Source: Roseomonas sp.
Lineage (GTDB): Bacteria; Pseudomonadota; Alphaproteobacteria; Acetobacterales; Acetobacteraceae
Assembly (NCBI GenBank): GCA_020249465.1
Contig: JADCFP010000071.1
Span: 1-45,354 of the forward strand
DNA length: 45,354 bases
Direction of reading: 5' to 3'
Numbering within the stretch: position 1 is the stretch's first letter; each line of letters opens with the position of its first letter. This document shows, in pieces, positions 33,594 through 41,320 of the stretch. The notes beneath the pieces were generated by a model. It made no database searches, was not told where the DNA came from, and saw only the letters and a list, made by a program, of their open reading frames with translations. The position numbers were made by a program, and so were the translations under genes.

Positions 33594-33759
33594 CGGGGGT
33601 GGTTTCAGCCACTGGTCCCGCCCTGGCCTATAATGGGGACATAACCCAGGCGCCGCGCAAGCCTGAATGATTCTTCGCGGGCATACCCCGATACAAGCGC
33701 AATTCGCTTCCCACCCGATAATTCCAGCAAACCCTTTGGCGGCTTGCTCAGGACAAGGC

Positions 33760-33768
33760 TGTGGATGG
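33760..33768 (-). promoter_or_regulatory. Weak DnaA box (7/9)
   Basis: TGTGGATGG, reverse complement CCATCCACA, differs from the consensus at the first two bases. Its support comes only from its position among better boxes. Confidence 0.4.
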
Positions 33769-33791
33769 AATTGGGAACACTTGCTTCCCCA

Positions 33792-33800
33792 TCATCCACA
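33792..33800 (+). promoter_or_regulatory. DnaA box (8/9)
   Basis: TCATCCACA differs from TTATCCACA at one base. It is next to the AT-rich stretch that precedes hemE, the likely unwinding region. Confidence 0.65.
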
Positions 33801-33857
33801 GGCCCTACAAACACCCTCATCTTTCAGAATCTTAGATTCAATGCTTAGCTTCGTATC

Positions 33858-34916
33858 ATGGAAACGGAAACCGAGCCCAGACGGGCCAAACCCTTTTTGC
33901 GCGTTCTGGCCGGAGAGGCCGTCTGGCCGCCGCCCGTATGGCTTATGCGCCAGGCCGGGCGTTATCTGCCCGAATATCGCGCCACGCGTGCCAAGGCCGG
34001 GGATTTCATCTCGCTCTGCACCACGCCCGATCTGGCGGCTGAGGTCACGCTGCAACCCATCCGCCGCTATGGCATGGATGCTGCCATTCTGTTTTCCGAT
34101 ATCCTTATGGTGCCCTGGGCCTTGGGTCAGGGTCTCCGCTTTGCCGAGGGCGAAGGACCACTGCTGGACCCCATTCGCTCACCCGAGGGTATTGCCGCAC
34201 TCAATTTGGACGGTGTGCTGGCCAAAGCAGCGCCGATTTTTGAGACCGTACGCCTGACGCGGGCTGGCCTGGATGAACATCACCCGAAAACCGCGCTGAT
34301 CGGTTTTGCCGGCTCACCCTTCACCGTTGCCTGCTATATGGTGGAAGGCCGAGGCAGCAAGGATTTTGCCGCGACCCGCGGCATGGCCTTCAGCGATCCC
34401 GCCAGCTTTGGTCGTCTGATCCGCATTCTGCAGGATGCCACCACTGAATATCTGGTGGCGCAGGTGGAAGCCGGTGCAGAAGCGCTGATGTTGTTTGACA
34501 CTTGGGCGGGCCTGCTGCCGCCGAGCCAATTCCGCCGTTGGGTGATCGAACCCTCTGCCGCCATTGCGCGCGCCGTCCGCAAGCGCTGCCCCAATACACC
34601 GATCATCGGTTTCCCGCGCTTGGCAGGGCCGATGCTACCCGATTATGCCAGCCGCGCCGCGGTGGATGCGGTGGCCATGGATACCAGCATGGACCCGCGC
34701 TGGGCGGCTCAGGCGGTGCCCGCCACCATGCCCTTGCAAGGCAATCTTGATCCGCTCGCGTTGGTGGCGGGCGGCGCCGCTTTGGAAGCCGAGGCACGCA
34801 GCATCCTCGCCGCCATGCGGGGCCGGCCTTTCATCTTCAATCTGGGCCATGGCATCATCCCCCCCACACCGCCCGACCATGTTGCGCAGCTCATGCGCAT
34901 CATCCGGAGCGGGTAA
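33858..34916 (+). CDS. hemE: Uroporphyrinogen decarboxylase
   Basis: Decarboxylates the four acetates of uroporphyrinogen III to give coproporphyrinogen III in heme synthesis. The 352-residue protein has WLMRQAGRYLPEYRATRAK (phosphate/porphyrin-binding arginines), DAAILFSDILMVP (catalytic Asp), IGFAGSPFTVACYMVEGRGSK, LMLFDTWAGLL and FNLGHGIIPPTPPD. ATG 33858 gives a normal N-terminus, but no clear Shine-Dalgarno precedes it. It borders oriC and reads away from it. The gap to the convergent dnaQ stop is 6 bases. Confidence 0.98.
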   Translation: METETEPRRAKPFLRVLAGEAVWPPPVWLMRQAGRYLPEYRATRAKAGDFISLCTTPDLAAEVTLQPIRRYGMDAAILFSDILMVPWALGQGLRFAEGEGPLLDPIRSPEGIAALNLDGVLAKAAPIFETVRLTRAGLDEHHPKTALIGFAGSPFTVACYMVEGRGSKDFAATRGMAFSDPASFGRLIRILQDATTEYLVAQVEAGAEALMLFDTWAGLLPPSQFRRWVIEPSAAIARAVRKRCPNTPIIGFPRLAGPMLPDYASRAAVDAVAMDTSMDPRWAAQAVPATMPLQGNLDPLALVAGGAALEAEARSILAAMRGRPFIFNLGHGIIPPTPPDHVAQLMRIIRSG

Positions 34917-34922
34917 AAAAAT

Positions 34923-35624
34923 TCAGGCCGTTTCTTCAGGTATGAAGGGTGGCTTCAGCCAAATCGCTTCCTTGATTTTAGCTTTGACAAAAGCCTCATG
35001 CGCCGCCAGCGCCTCGGCGGGCGGCGTAATGAGCAGCGCGGCGCGCTCCACTTTTTCGACTTCCAGGGTCACGCGTCGCGGCGTCGCCTTGGCCGCCAAT
35101 TCCAAACCAGGCTGCTTGCCGCCCATCATTTCCAGATAGACCTGCGCCAGCAATTGGCAGTCGAGGATGGCGTTGTGGCTGCCGCGCATGGAATTATCCA
35201 CGCCGAGCCGCCGGCACAGCGCATCAAGATTATTCGGCATGCCCGGATAGCGCGTCTTTGCCATTGCCAGGCTGTCAATCATCCGGCGCCGATCCAGCGT
35301 GGGCCGATTGCAGCGCAACAACTCCGCATCCAGAAAGCCGAAATCGAAGGGTGCGTTATGGGCAATGATGTCGGAGTCGCCGAGAAACACCATCAGCGCC
35401 TCAGCGATATCCACGAATTTCGGCTTGCCAGCGACATCGCCATTGGTGAAGCCATGGATACGGGATGCCTCGGCCGGGATATCGCGTTCCGGGTCGATCA
35501 GGCTGTGAAACACCTCGCCAGTTGGCAGCAGGTTGAATAGCTCCACCGCCGCCACTTCGATCACGCGATCACCGGTCAGCGGATCAAGCCCTGTGGTTTC
35601 GGTATCGAGCACAATTTGACGCAT
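34923..35624 (-). CDS. dnaQ: DNA polymerase III epsilon subunit (3'-5' proofreading exonuclease)
   Basis: Proofreading subunit of the replicative polymerase. The 233-residue protein is a DEDDh exonuclease: exo I DTETTGLDP at the N-terminus, exo II HNAPFDFGFLDAELLR, and exo III GSHNAILDCQLLAQVYLEM with the catalytic His. The RIHGFTNGDVAGKPKF segment is also typical. The C-terminal 50 residues would bind the alpha subunit. It overlaps the coaE stop by one base (TGATG), which makes coaE-dnaQ a coupled pair downstream of aroE. Confidence 0.96.
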   Translation of the reverse strand: MRQIVLDTETTGLDPLTGDRVIEVAAVELFNLLPTGEVFHSLIDPERDIPAEASRIHGFTNGDVAGKPKFVDIAEALMVFLGDSDIIAHNAPFDFGFLDAELLRCNRPTLDRRRMIDSLAMAKTRYPGMPNNLDALCRRLGVDNSMRGSHNAILDCQLLAQVYLEMMGGKQPGLELAAKATPRRVTLEVEKVERAALLITPPAEALAAHEAFVKAKIKEAIWLKPPFIPEETA

Positions 35625-36217
35625 CAGGTGGCTTCCCTCAGCCGATGCATGAGGCGCCTGATCGCGGCCACTGCGAAATGCCGCGACAAGCCACTATGAA
35701 TGACGACATCCGCCTTGCGTCGCTTGGCAGCATCCGGCATTTGCCGCGCGCGAATGGCGGCAAGGCGCTCGCGCGTCATGCCAGGGCGCCGCATGACGCG
35801 CACCGCCTGCACGGCCGCAGGGGCCGAGACCACCACAACCTTATCCACGCGTTTTTCGCCCCCAGTTTCCAAGAGCAACGGAATATCCAAGACGACAAGG
35901 GATTTCCTGGCGCGGCGCGCCGCCGCCAAAAAACGCTTTTCGGCATCGCGTACCAGCGGATGCACAATGCGCTCCAGAACCTTCAACGCGGCTGGATTGC
36001 CGAGCACCGCCCGGCGCAAGGCTTCCCGATCCACTGCGCTATCGCGCGTCGTGCCCGGAAAGGCCGCTTCAATGGGGCGCACCGCGCGCCCACCCACTGC
36101 CTGCAAATCATGCACCGCCTGATCAGCATCAAATATCGGCACGCCATGCCGACGAAAGGTAGCCGAGGCAGTGGATTTCCCCATGCCAATCCCACCTGTC
36201 AGGCCAATGATTTTCAT
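35624..36217 (-). CDS. coaE: Dephospho-CoA kinase
   Basis: Phosphorylates dephospho-CoA, the last step of CoA synthesis. The 197-residue protein has the P-loop GLTGGIGMGKSTASATF (residues 5-21), DADQAVHDL, HPLVRDAEKRFLA, LVVLDIPLLLETGGEKRVDKVVVV and the lid RVMRRPGMTRERLAAIRARQMP. It overlaps aroE by 4 bases and dnaQ by 1. The aroE-coaE-dnaQ order is a conserved alphaproteobacterial cluster; the maf gene that often precedes aroE is not present. Confidence 0.97.
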   Translation of the reverse strand: MKIIGLTGGIGMGKSTASATFRRHGVPIFDADQAVHDLQAVGGRAVRPIEAAFPGTTRDSAVDREALRRAVLGNPAALKVLERIVHPLVRDAEKRFLAAARRARKSLVVLDIPLLLETGGEKRVDKVVVVSAPAAVQAVRVMRRPGMTRERLAAIRARQMPDAAKRRKADVVIHSGLSRHFAVAAIRRLMHRLREAT

Positions 36218-37062
36218 GCGCCATCCCGCTTCGGGATATCGGCCGCCACCACATCACGCAACGCCTGATCCACCTGCGGCGCCACGCCGAACCAGGCCTC
36301 AAATCCCGGCCGCGCCTGATGCAGCAACATGCCAAGCCCATCCACCGCAACCAGGCCCCGTGCCCGCGCCGCTGCCAAAAGCCGGGTTTCCAACGGCACA
36401 TAGACAATATCCGCCACCACTGCGCTGGCGGGCAGGGGCGCCAAATCCAGCGTCAGCGGCGGCTGACCCTGCATGCCGAGTGAGGTTGTATTCACGAGCA
36501 AGGCCGCGTCTTCCAAAGGCGCCCGATCCGCCACCTGGATCAGGCCCCCAAGGTCCCGCGCCAAGGCTTCAGCCTTGGCCGCGGTGCGGTTCACCAAGGT
36601 CACGCGCGGCGCACCGGCATCCAGCAAGGCCGCCGCAATAGCCCGCGCCGCGCCACCCGCGCCCAACAGCACCGCTGGGCCGGTATCGGCACGCCAGCCG
36701 GGTGCGGCTTCGCGGACGCTTTCCAGAAAGCCGAAGCCATCGGTATTGGAGCCTTCAATCCGGCCCTCACGGAAAATCAGCGTGTTCACCGCCCCGGCAC
36801 GTCGCGCGAAGGGCGCCACCTCATCACAAACCTCAAAGGCCGCGAGCTTATGCGGAATGGTCACATTGGCGCCGCGAAAGCCGAGATCCACCAACGCGCG
36901 CACCGCCGCATCGAAACGATCTGGCGGCACGCCAAGCGGGATATAGGCGCCATCAATGCCATAGCGTTGCAGCCAGAACCCGTGCAGGCGTGGCGAGCGG
37001 GAATGGGTGACCGGATGGCCGAAAACCCCGGCGAGCCGGGCGTGACCGGAAAGCAGCTTCAT
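36214..37062 (-). CDS. aroE: Shikimate dehydrogenase (NADP-dependent)
   Basis: Reduces 3-dehydroshikimate to shikimate for aromatic amino acids. The 282-residue protein has the substrate site GVFGHPVTHSRSPRLHGFWL, FRGANVTIPHKLAAFEVCDE with the catalytic Lys-Asp pair, NTDGFGFLESV, the NADP-binding loop LLGAGGAARAIAAAL, VNRTAAKAEAL and VVADIVYVPLETRLL. M at 37062 (MKLLSGHARLAGVFG) is the family-type start; ten more upstream codons are open but unlikely to be used. It is coupled to coaE by ATGA. Confidence 0.95.
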   Translation of the reverse strand: MKLLSGHARLAGVFGHPVTHSRSPRLHGFWLQRYGIDGAYIPLGVPPDRFDAAVRALVDLGFRGANVTIPHKLAAFEVCDEVAPFARRAGAVNTLIFREGRIEGSNTDGFGFLESVREAAPGWRADTGPAVLLGAGGAARAIAAALLDAGAPRVTLVNRTAAKAEALARDLGGLIQVADRAPLEDAALLVNTTSLGMQGQPPLTLDLAPLPASAVVADIVYVPLETRLLAAARARGLVAVDGLGMLLHQARPGFEAWFGVAPQVDQALRDVVAADIPKRDGA

Positions 37063-37101
37063 CGCGCCAGAAAGCACTGCCCGCCCCCGCAACGCAAGGC
37101 T

Positions 37102-37506
37102 TTACCCACCAACCTGCCGCAGCCATTCCTGCAGATTATAGTACATCGTGACACGGCTGATCCGCCCATCCTTCAGGCCAAAATACGCCCCGGCAGGCAA
37201 GGCGTAGCGCTGGCCGCGTGCCGGCGGCAGCCCGGCATCCTGCGCCAGATATGCGCCATGCACCTGAAATTCCGCTGCGGCGCGGGTGCCATCAGCGCTG
37301 ACCATGATCACGATTTCGCGCAATTCTTCCCGGTAGCAGCGCGCCATCCGGTCCAGAAAGGCGGCGAAGGCTGGCTTGCCATGCTCGGCGCCGCCCTGGT
37401 TGATGTCATGCACCACATCATCGGCCAGCAAGGCCAGCATGCCCGGCCAATCCCCGCGATTGAAGGCGGCCAGATAGGCGCTGATGATCTCTTGCATGGT
37501 GTTCAT
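37102..37506 (-). CDS. SnoaL-like / ketosteroid-isomerase-like protein (NTF2 fold)
   Basis: A 134-residue NTF2-fold protein: an N-terminal helix pair ([36 protein letters not shown]), then [19 protein letters not shown] and beta strands ending [24 protein letters not shown]. The [18 protein letters not shown] pattern is the family signature. It could act as an isomerase or simply bind a ligand; substrate unknown. It has no signal peptide. It is 39 bases upstream of aroE on the same strand and divergent from glyQ across a 79-base gap that should hold both promoters. Confidence 0.85.
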   Translation of the reverse strand: MNTMQEIISAYLAAFNRGDWPGMLALLADDVVHDINQGGAEHGKPAFAAFLDRMARCYREELREIVIMVSADGTRAAAEFQVHGAYLAQDAGLPPARGQRYALPAGAYFGLKDGRISRVTMYYNLQEWLRQVGG

Positions 37507-37585
37507 GCTGGCTTTCCTTGCCCGGTCTCGGTCCGCTGCCTATAGAGCATCCCGCACGAGCCTTACGCCAGAGCACAGAACCGCC

Positions 37586-38449
37586 ATGACCGCCAAGCCC
37601 CCCAGTTTTCAGGACATCATCCTGCGCTTGCATCGCTTCTGGGCGGATCAGGGCTGCGTGATCCTACAGCCCTATGACATGGAAGTCGGCGCGGGCACCT
37701 TTCACCCGGCCACCACCTTGCGCGCCCTTGGCCCCAAGCCTTGGAAGGCAGCCTATGTGCAGCCATCGCGCCGCCCAGCCGATGGCCGTTATGGCGAAAA
37801 CCCCAATCGTCTTCAGCATTATTACCAATACCAGGTGATCCTGAAGCCATCGCCGGCGGACCCGCAGGCACTGCTGATTGAAAGCTACCGCGCGCTCGGC
37901 ATTGACCCCGCTTTGCACGATATCCGCTTTGTTGAGGATGATTGGAAAAGCCCAACCCTTGGCGCCTGGGGCCTGGGCTGGGAAGTTTGGTGTGATGGGA
38001 TGGAGGTGACGCAATTCACCTATTTCCAACAGGTCGGCGGCATCGCCTGCGACAAGCCAAGCGCTGAACTCACCTACGGGTTGGAACGGCTGGCGATGTA
38101 TATCCAGGGGGTCGAGAATGTTTATGACCTCGATTTCAATGGCGAAGGCGTGAAATACGGCGAAGTGTTCTTGCGGGCCGAGCGCGAATACAGCGCACAT
38201 AATTTCGAAGCCGCCGACACAAAGATGCTGTTCCGCCATTTTGCGGATGCGGAGGCTGAATGCGCCGCGCTGCTGGAACGGAAACTCGCTTTGCCGGCCT
38301 ATGACCAATGCATCAAGGCATCGCATCGCTTCAATCTGCTGGATGCGCGGGGTGCGATCAGCGTGACGGAGCGCGCCGCCTATATCGACCGGGTGCGGAC
38401 GCTGGCGAAGGGGTGTTGTGAGGCCTGGCTGGCCGGCGAAGGGGCGTGA
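37586..38449 (+). CDS. glyQ: Glycyl-tRNA synthetase alpha subunit
   Basis: Catalytic alpha subunit of the bacterial heterotetrameric GlyRS. The 287-residue protein shows [115 protein letters not shown] and the C-terminal [20 protein letters not shown] 37586 gives the normal start; upstream in-frame codons run into the promoter. In most bacteria glyS follows at once. Here a vapB-vapC pair occupies the 697 bases between them. Confidence 0.97.
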   Translation: MTAKPPSFQDIILRLHRFWADQGCVILQPYDMEVGAGTFHPATTLRALGPKPWKAAYVQPSRRPADGRYGENPNRLQHYYQYQVILKPSPADPQALLIESYRALGIDPALHDIRFVEDDWKSPTLGAWGLGWEVWCDGMEVTQFTYFQQVGGIACDKPSAELTYGLERLAMYIQGVENVYDLDFNGEGVKYGEVFLRAEREYSAHNFEAADTKMLFRHFADAEAECAALLERKLALPAYDQCIKASHRFNLLDARGAISVTERAAYIDRVRTLAKGCCEAWLAGEGA

Positions 38450-38507
38450 CCTTGCGCTTTCCGGGGTTTTCTACCATATCCGGTGGGGCTTCTACCAAAG
38501 GTGTACC

Positions 38508-38756
38508 ATGGGCCAGTTGAACATCAAGGACGCTGCCCTGATTGCCGAAGCTAAGGAGCTTGCGGCGATGCTTGGCACGACAGCCACGGGGGCAGTGCGA
38601 GAGGCAGTGGCCGAAAAACTGGCGCGCGAGAAAGCAGCGCGGCAGCGTAAATTCGACGCCATCATGGCGATTGCGGAGGAAGCCTCCAAACTCGTCCCGC
38701 CGGGTGTGACCAGCGATCATCGCAACCTTTATGATGAAAATGGCCTGCCGCGATGA
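38508..38756 (+). CDS. vapB: VapB-type antitoxin
   Basis: An 82-residue protein of the PSK/Rv0623-like antitoxin type. The N-terminal part (MGQLNIKDAALIAEAKELAAMLGTTATGAVREAVAEKLAREKAARQRK) looks like a ribbon-helix-helix DNA-binding and dimerisation domain. The C-terminal tail (LVPPGVTSDHRNLYDENGLPR) would wrap the toxin; DHxxLYDExGLP is a hallmark of this class. AAAGG 6-7 bases upstream supports ATG 38508. It overlaps vapC by 4 bases (ATGA). Like other VapB it would be expected to repress its own promoter with VapC; no operator was identified in the 58 bases after glyQ. Confidence 0.88.
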   Translation: MGQLNIKDAALIAEAKELAAMLGTTATGAVREAVAEKLAREKAARQRKFDAIMAIAEEASKLVPPGVTSDHRNLYDENGLPR

Positions 38757-39154
38757 TCCTTGATTCCTCAGCACTGGTCGCGATCCTGTTCAAGGAGCCT
38801 GAGGCCGAACGGCTGGCCGGTATGATCCGGGATGCGGACGCCACAGCCATCGCTGCGCCCACCTTGCTTGAAACGGCGATTGTCGCCGAGGGTCGGACCC
38901 GGCCCGGTATGGCCGAAAAGCTCGACGCGCTTATTGCGGCGACGGGTGCCGAAGTCGTGCCTTTCACCGCAGCCCATGCGGCCATTGCCCGCGATGCCTG
39001 GCGCCGCTACGGCAAGGGGCGCCACAAGGCGGGGCTCAATCTGGGCGATTGTTTTGCTTATGCGCTGGCCAAGGAACGCGGCCAGACACTGCTGTTCAAG
39101 GGCGATGATTTCGCCGCAACCGATATTGAGCCGGCGATCAAAACCCATGGCTGA
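38753..39154 (+). CDS. vapC: VapC-type PIN-domain ribonuclease toxin
   Basis: A 133-residue PIN-domain protein. The acidic tetrad is complete: D4 (MILDSSALVAIL), E40 (PTLLETAIV), D99 (LNLGDCFAYALA) and D118 (LFKGDDF), so it should be catalytically competent. VapC toxins cleave specific tRNAs or rRNA and are neutralised by VapB. It overlaps vapB by 4 bases, and its last 8 bases overlap the start of glyS, so it lies in the middle of the glyQS transcription unit. Disruption would probably alter glyS expression. Confidence 0.9.
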   Translation: MILDSSALVAILFKEPEAERLAGMIRDADATAIAAPTLLETAIVAEGRTRPGMAEKLDALIAATGAEVVPFTAAHAAIARDAWRRYGKGRHKAGLNLGDCFAYALAKERGQTLLFKGDDFAATDIEPAIKTHG

Positions 39155-41309
39155 ACTGCTGCTTGAATTATTCTGTGAAGAAATCCCCGCGCGCATGCAG
39201 GCGCGCGCGGCGGAGGATTTGGCGCGGCTTTTTGCCGATGCTTGCGCCGCGCTTTTGGAAGCGCCGCCGCGCGGCTTTTATGGTGCGCGGCGCATTGGGC
39301 TGACCGCGCAGTTGAAGCCAAGTGTGGCCACCGAAGGCAAGGAAGAACGCGGCCCGCGCATTGGCGCGCCGGATCAGGCGATTGAAGGCTTCCTGAAGAA
39401 ACACGGCGCAACGCGTGATGCGCTGAAGGGAGAAGGCCAATTCTGGGTGCTGTCCAAACCCGGCCGCACGCTGGAAGCGCGCGCGCTGGTGGCGGAAGCC
39501 ATGCCCGCACTGATCCGCGCCTTCCCCTGGCCGACATCCATGCGCTGGGGCGGCACATCTTCCATGGTGTGGGTGCGGCCCTTGAAGCGAATCCTGTGCG
39601 TGCTGGATGGCGCCGTGGTGCCCTTCACCCTGACGCAAGGCGCTGATGATGGGCATGGCTTGGCGAGTGGTGATGTCACCGAAGGCCATCGCATCATGGC
39701 GCCGGGCGCTTTCGCGGTGCGCAACTTTGCTGATTACAAAGCCAGCCTTGCCGCGCGCCATGTCGTGCTGGCAGCGGAAGACCGCGCGCGCATGATCCGC
39801 GATGGCATCACCGCCCTCGCCGCCGCCGAAGGGCTGGAGGTGGTGCCGGATGAGGCTTTGATTGCCGAAGTGGCGGGCTTGGTCGAATGGCCGGTGCCGT
39901 TACTCGGGCGGATTGATGACGCCTTCATGGATCTGCCGCCCGAGGTGATGCGCACCACCATGCGCGTCAATCAGCGCTATTTCGCCCTGCGTAAGAAGGA
40001 TGGCACGGCAGCACCGCGCTTTGCGCTGGTGGCGAATATCGCCGCGCCTGATGGCGGTGCCGCGATCATCGCCGGCAATGAACGCGTGCTGCGTGCACGC
40101 TTGGCGGATGCGCGCTTCTTCTGGGATTTGGACCGCAAGCAAAAGCTGGAAAGCTTCCTGCCCAAGCTGGATAGCGTGGTGTTTCATGCCAAGCTCGGCA
40201 CGCAAGGCCAGCGTGTGGCGCGGCTTGAAAATCTTGCTGGCCTGATCGCAGAGAAACTCAACGCCGATGCAACACTGACGCAGCGCGCGGCGCGGTTGGC
40301 CAAGGCGGATCTTGCTTCCGGCATGGTGGGTGAATTTCCCGAATTGCAAGGCGTGATGGGGCGCTATTACGCGCTTGGTCAGGGTGAGGATGCGCGCGTA
40401 GCAGAAGCCATCGCCGCGCATTACTGCCCCGCCGGCGCCGGCGATGCGGTGCCGACAGAGGGCGTCGCCATCGCTGTGGCGCTCGCAGATAAGATTGACC
40501 AATTGGTCGGTTTTTTTGCCGTGGGCGAAAAGCCCACTGGCAGCGGTGATCCCTTCGCACTGCGTCGGGCTGCCCTTGGTGTCATTCGCATCATTCGTGA
40601 AAACGGGCTGCACTTAGAGTTTATGGACTGTTTCGATAAGTCTTGGCGTCTTGTGTTCGCTGCCTTGGCCATGAATGACTATGGCAAAGCTCAGAATCAC
40701 CTTGCCGATGTGCGGAAAGAGGGCATCGAGACTACGTTGGAAGCATCCGGCGGGTTCCAAATGCTTGAGAACAAAGCGACCGCCAGACAACTGCTCGACT
40801 TCCTCGCTGAACGCCTGCGCGTACAGCTCCGTGGCGAAGGCGCCCGGCATGATGTGGTCACCGCAGTCTTTGGCGCAACGCCGGATGATGACCTCAACCG
40901 CCTGCTCGCCCGCGCCGATGCCGTGCGCGGCTTTGTCGAATCAGAAGCCGGCGCCAATCTGCTGGCCGCGCATCGCCGCGCCATCAACATCCTCCGCATT
41001 GAGGAAAAGCGCGACGGCCACGCCTTCGACACCGGCTACGAAGCCCATTTACTGAAACTGCCCGAAGAAGCCGCCCTTGCCGCCGCGCTTGAAGAAGCCG
41101 GCACCCGCATCCGTCTGGATATCGAGGCCGAGGATTTTGAACGCGCCATGGAAGCCATGGCAGGCCTCCGCGCCCCGGTGGATGCTTTTTTCGAAAAAGT
41201 GATCGTGAACGATCCCGCGCCGGAACTTCGCCGCAATCGTCTGCGACTGCTTGCCCGACTTCGTGCCGCCATGGATGCCGTGGCGGATTTCTCCAAGATT
41301 GAAGCCTGA
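39147..41309 (+). CDS. glyS: Glycyl-tRNA synthetase beta subunit
   Basis: tRNA-binding beta subunit of GlyRS. The 720-residue protein starts MAELLLELFCEEIPARMQARAAEDLARLF, followed by FYGARRIGLTAQL, FPWPTSMRWGGTSSMVWVRPLKRIL, GHRIMAPG, PPEVMRTTMRVNQRYFALR, VANIAAPDGGAAIIAGNERVLRARLADARFFWDLDRK and the C-terminal NRLRLLARL. ATG 39147 overlaps the end of vapC by 8 bases and matches the family start. Residues about 485-550 (40599-40800) hold a segment longer than in E. coli GlyS with lower GC and unusual codons; 40621-40740 is about 50% G+C by hand count. Downstream, RGEGARHDVVTAVF and EEKRDGHAF return to normal. Confidence 0.96.
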   Translation: MAELLLELFCEEIPARMQARAAEDLARLFADACAALLEAPPRGFYGARRIGLTAQLKPSVATEGKEERGPRIGAPDQAIEGFLKKHGATRDALKGEGQFWVLSKPGRTLEARALVAEAMPALIRAFPWPTSMRWGGTSSMVWVRPLKRILCVLDGAVVPFTLTQGADDGHGLASGDVTEGHRIMAPGAFAVRNFADYKASLAARHVVLAAEDRARMIRDGITALAAAEGLEVVPDEALIAEVAGLVEWPVPLLGRIDDAFMDLPPEVMRTTMRVNQRYFALRKKDGTAAPRFALVANIAAPDGGAAIIAGNERVLRARLADARFFWDLDRKQKLESFLPKLDSVVFHAKLGTQGQRVARLENLAGLIAEKLNADATLTQRAARLAKADLASGMVGEFPELQGVMGRYYALGQGEDARVAEAIAAHYCPAGAGDAVPTEGVAIAVALADKIDQLVGFFAVGEKPTGSGDPFALRRAALGVIRIIRENGLHLEFMDCFDKSWRLVFAALAMNDYGKAQNHLADVRKEGIETTLEASGGFQMLENKATARQLLDFLAERLRVQLRGEGARHDVVTAVFGATPDDDLNRLLARADAVRGFVESEAGANLLAAHRRAINILRIEEKRDGHAFDTGYEAHLLKLPEEAALAAALEEAGTRIRLDIEAEDFERAMEAMAGLRAPVDAFFEKVIVNDPAPELRRNRLRLLARLRAAMDAVADFSKIEA

Positions 41310-41320
41310 GGAACCCCCCC

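Larger units (their letters stand above)
33562..33857. other. Predicted chromosomal replication origin (oriC)
   Basis: A 296-base gene-free gap between the PPDK-regulator gene and hemE, the established oriC position in Caulobacter and Rickettsia. It contains a perfect DnaA box, an 8/9 box and a 7/9 box, and four GANTC sites (33578-33582, 33669-33673, 33827-33831, 33835-33839) where about one is expected by chance. An AT-rich end precedes hemE: 33801-33860 has about 42% G+C by hand count. The flanking genes mostly read away from it. A minus-strand open frame of 71 codons (33605-33820) crosses it but shows no GC-rich third-position bias. No CtrA motif was seen. Confidence 0.85.

Noticed and set aside
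33629-33634. TATAAT inside the predicted origin
   Set aside because: No -35-like sequence lies 16-18 bases upstream, and the start site is unknown. Noted only as AT-rich origin sequence.
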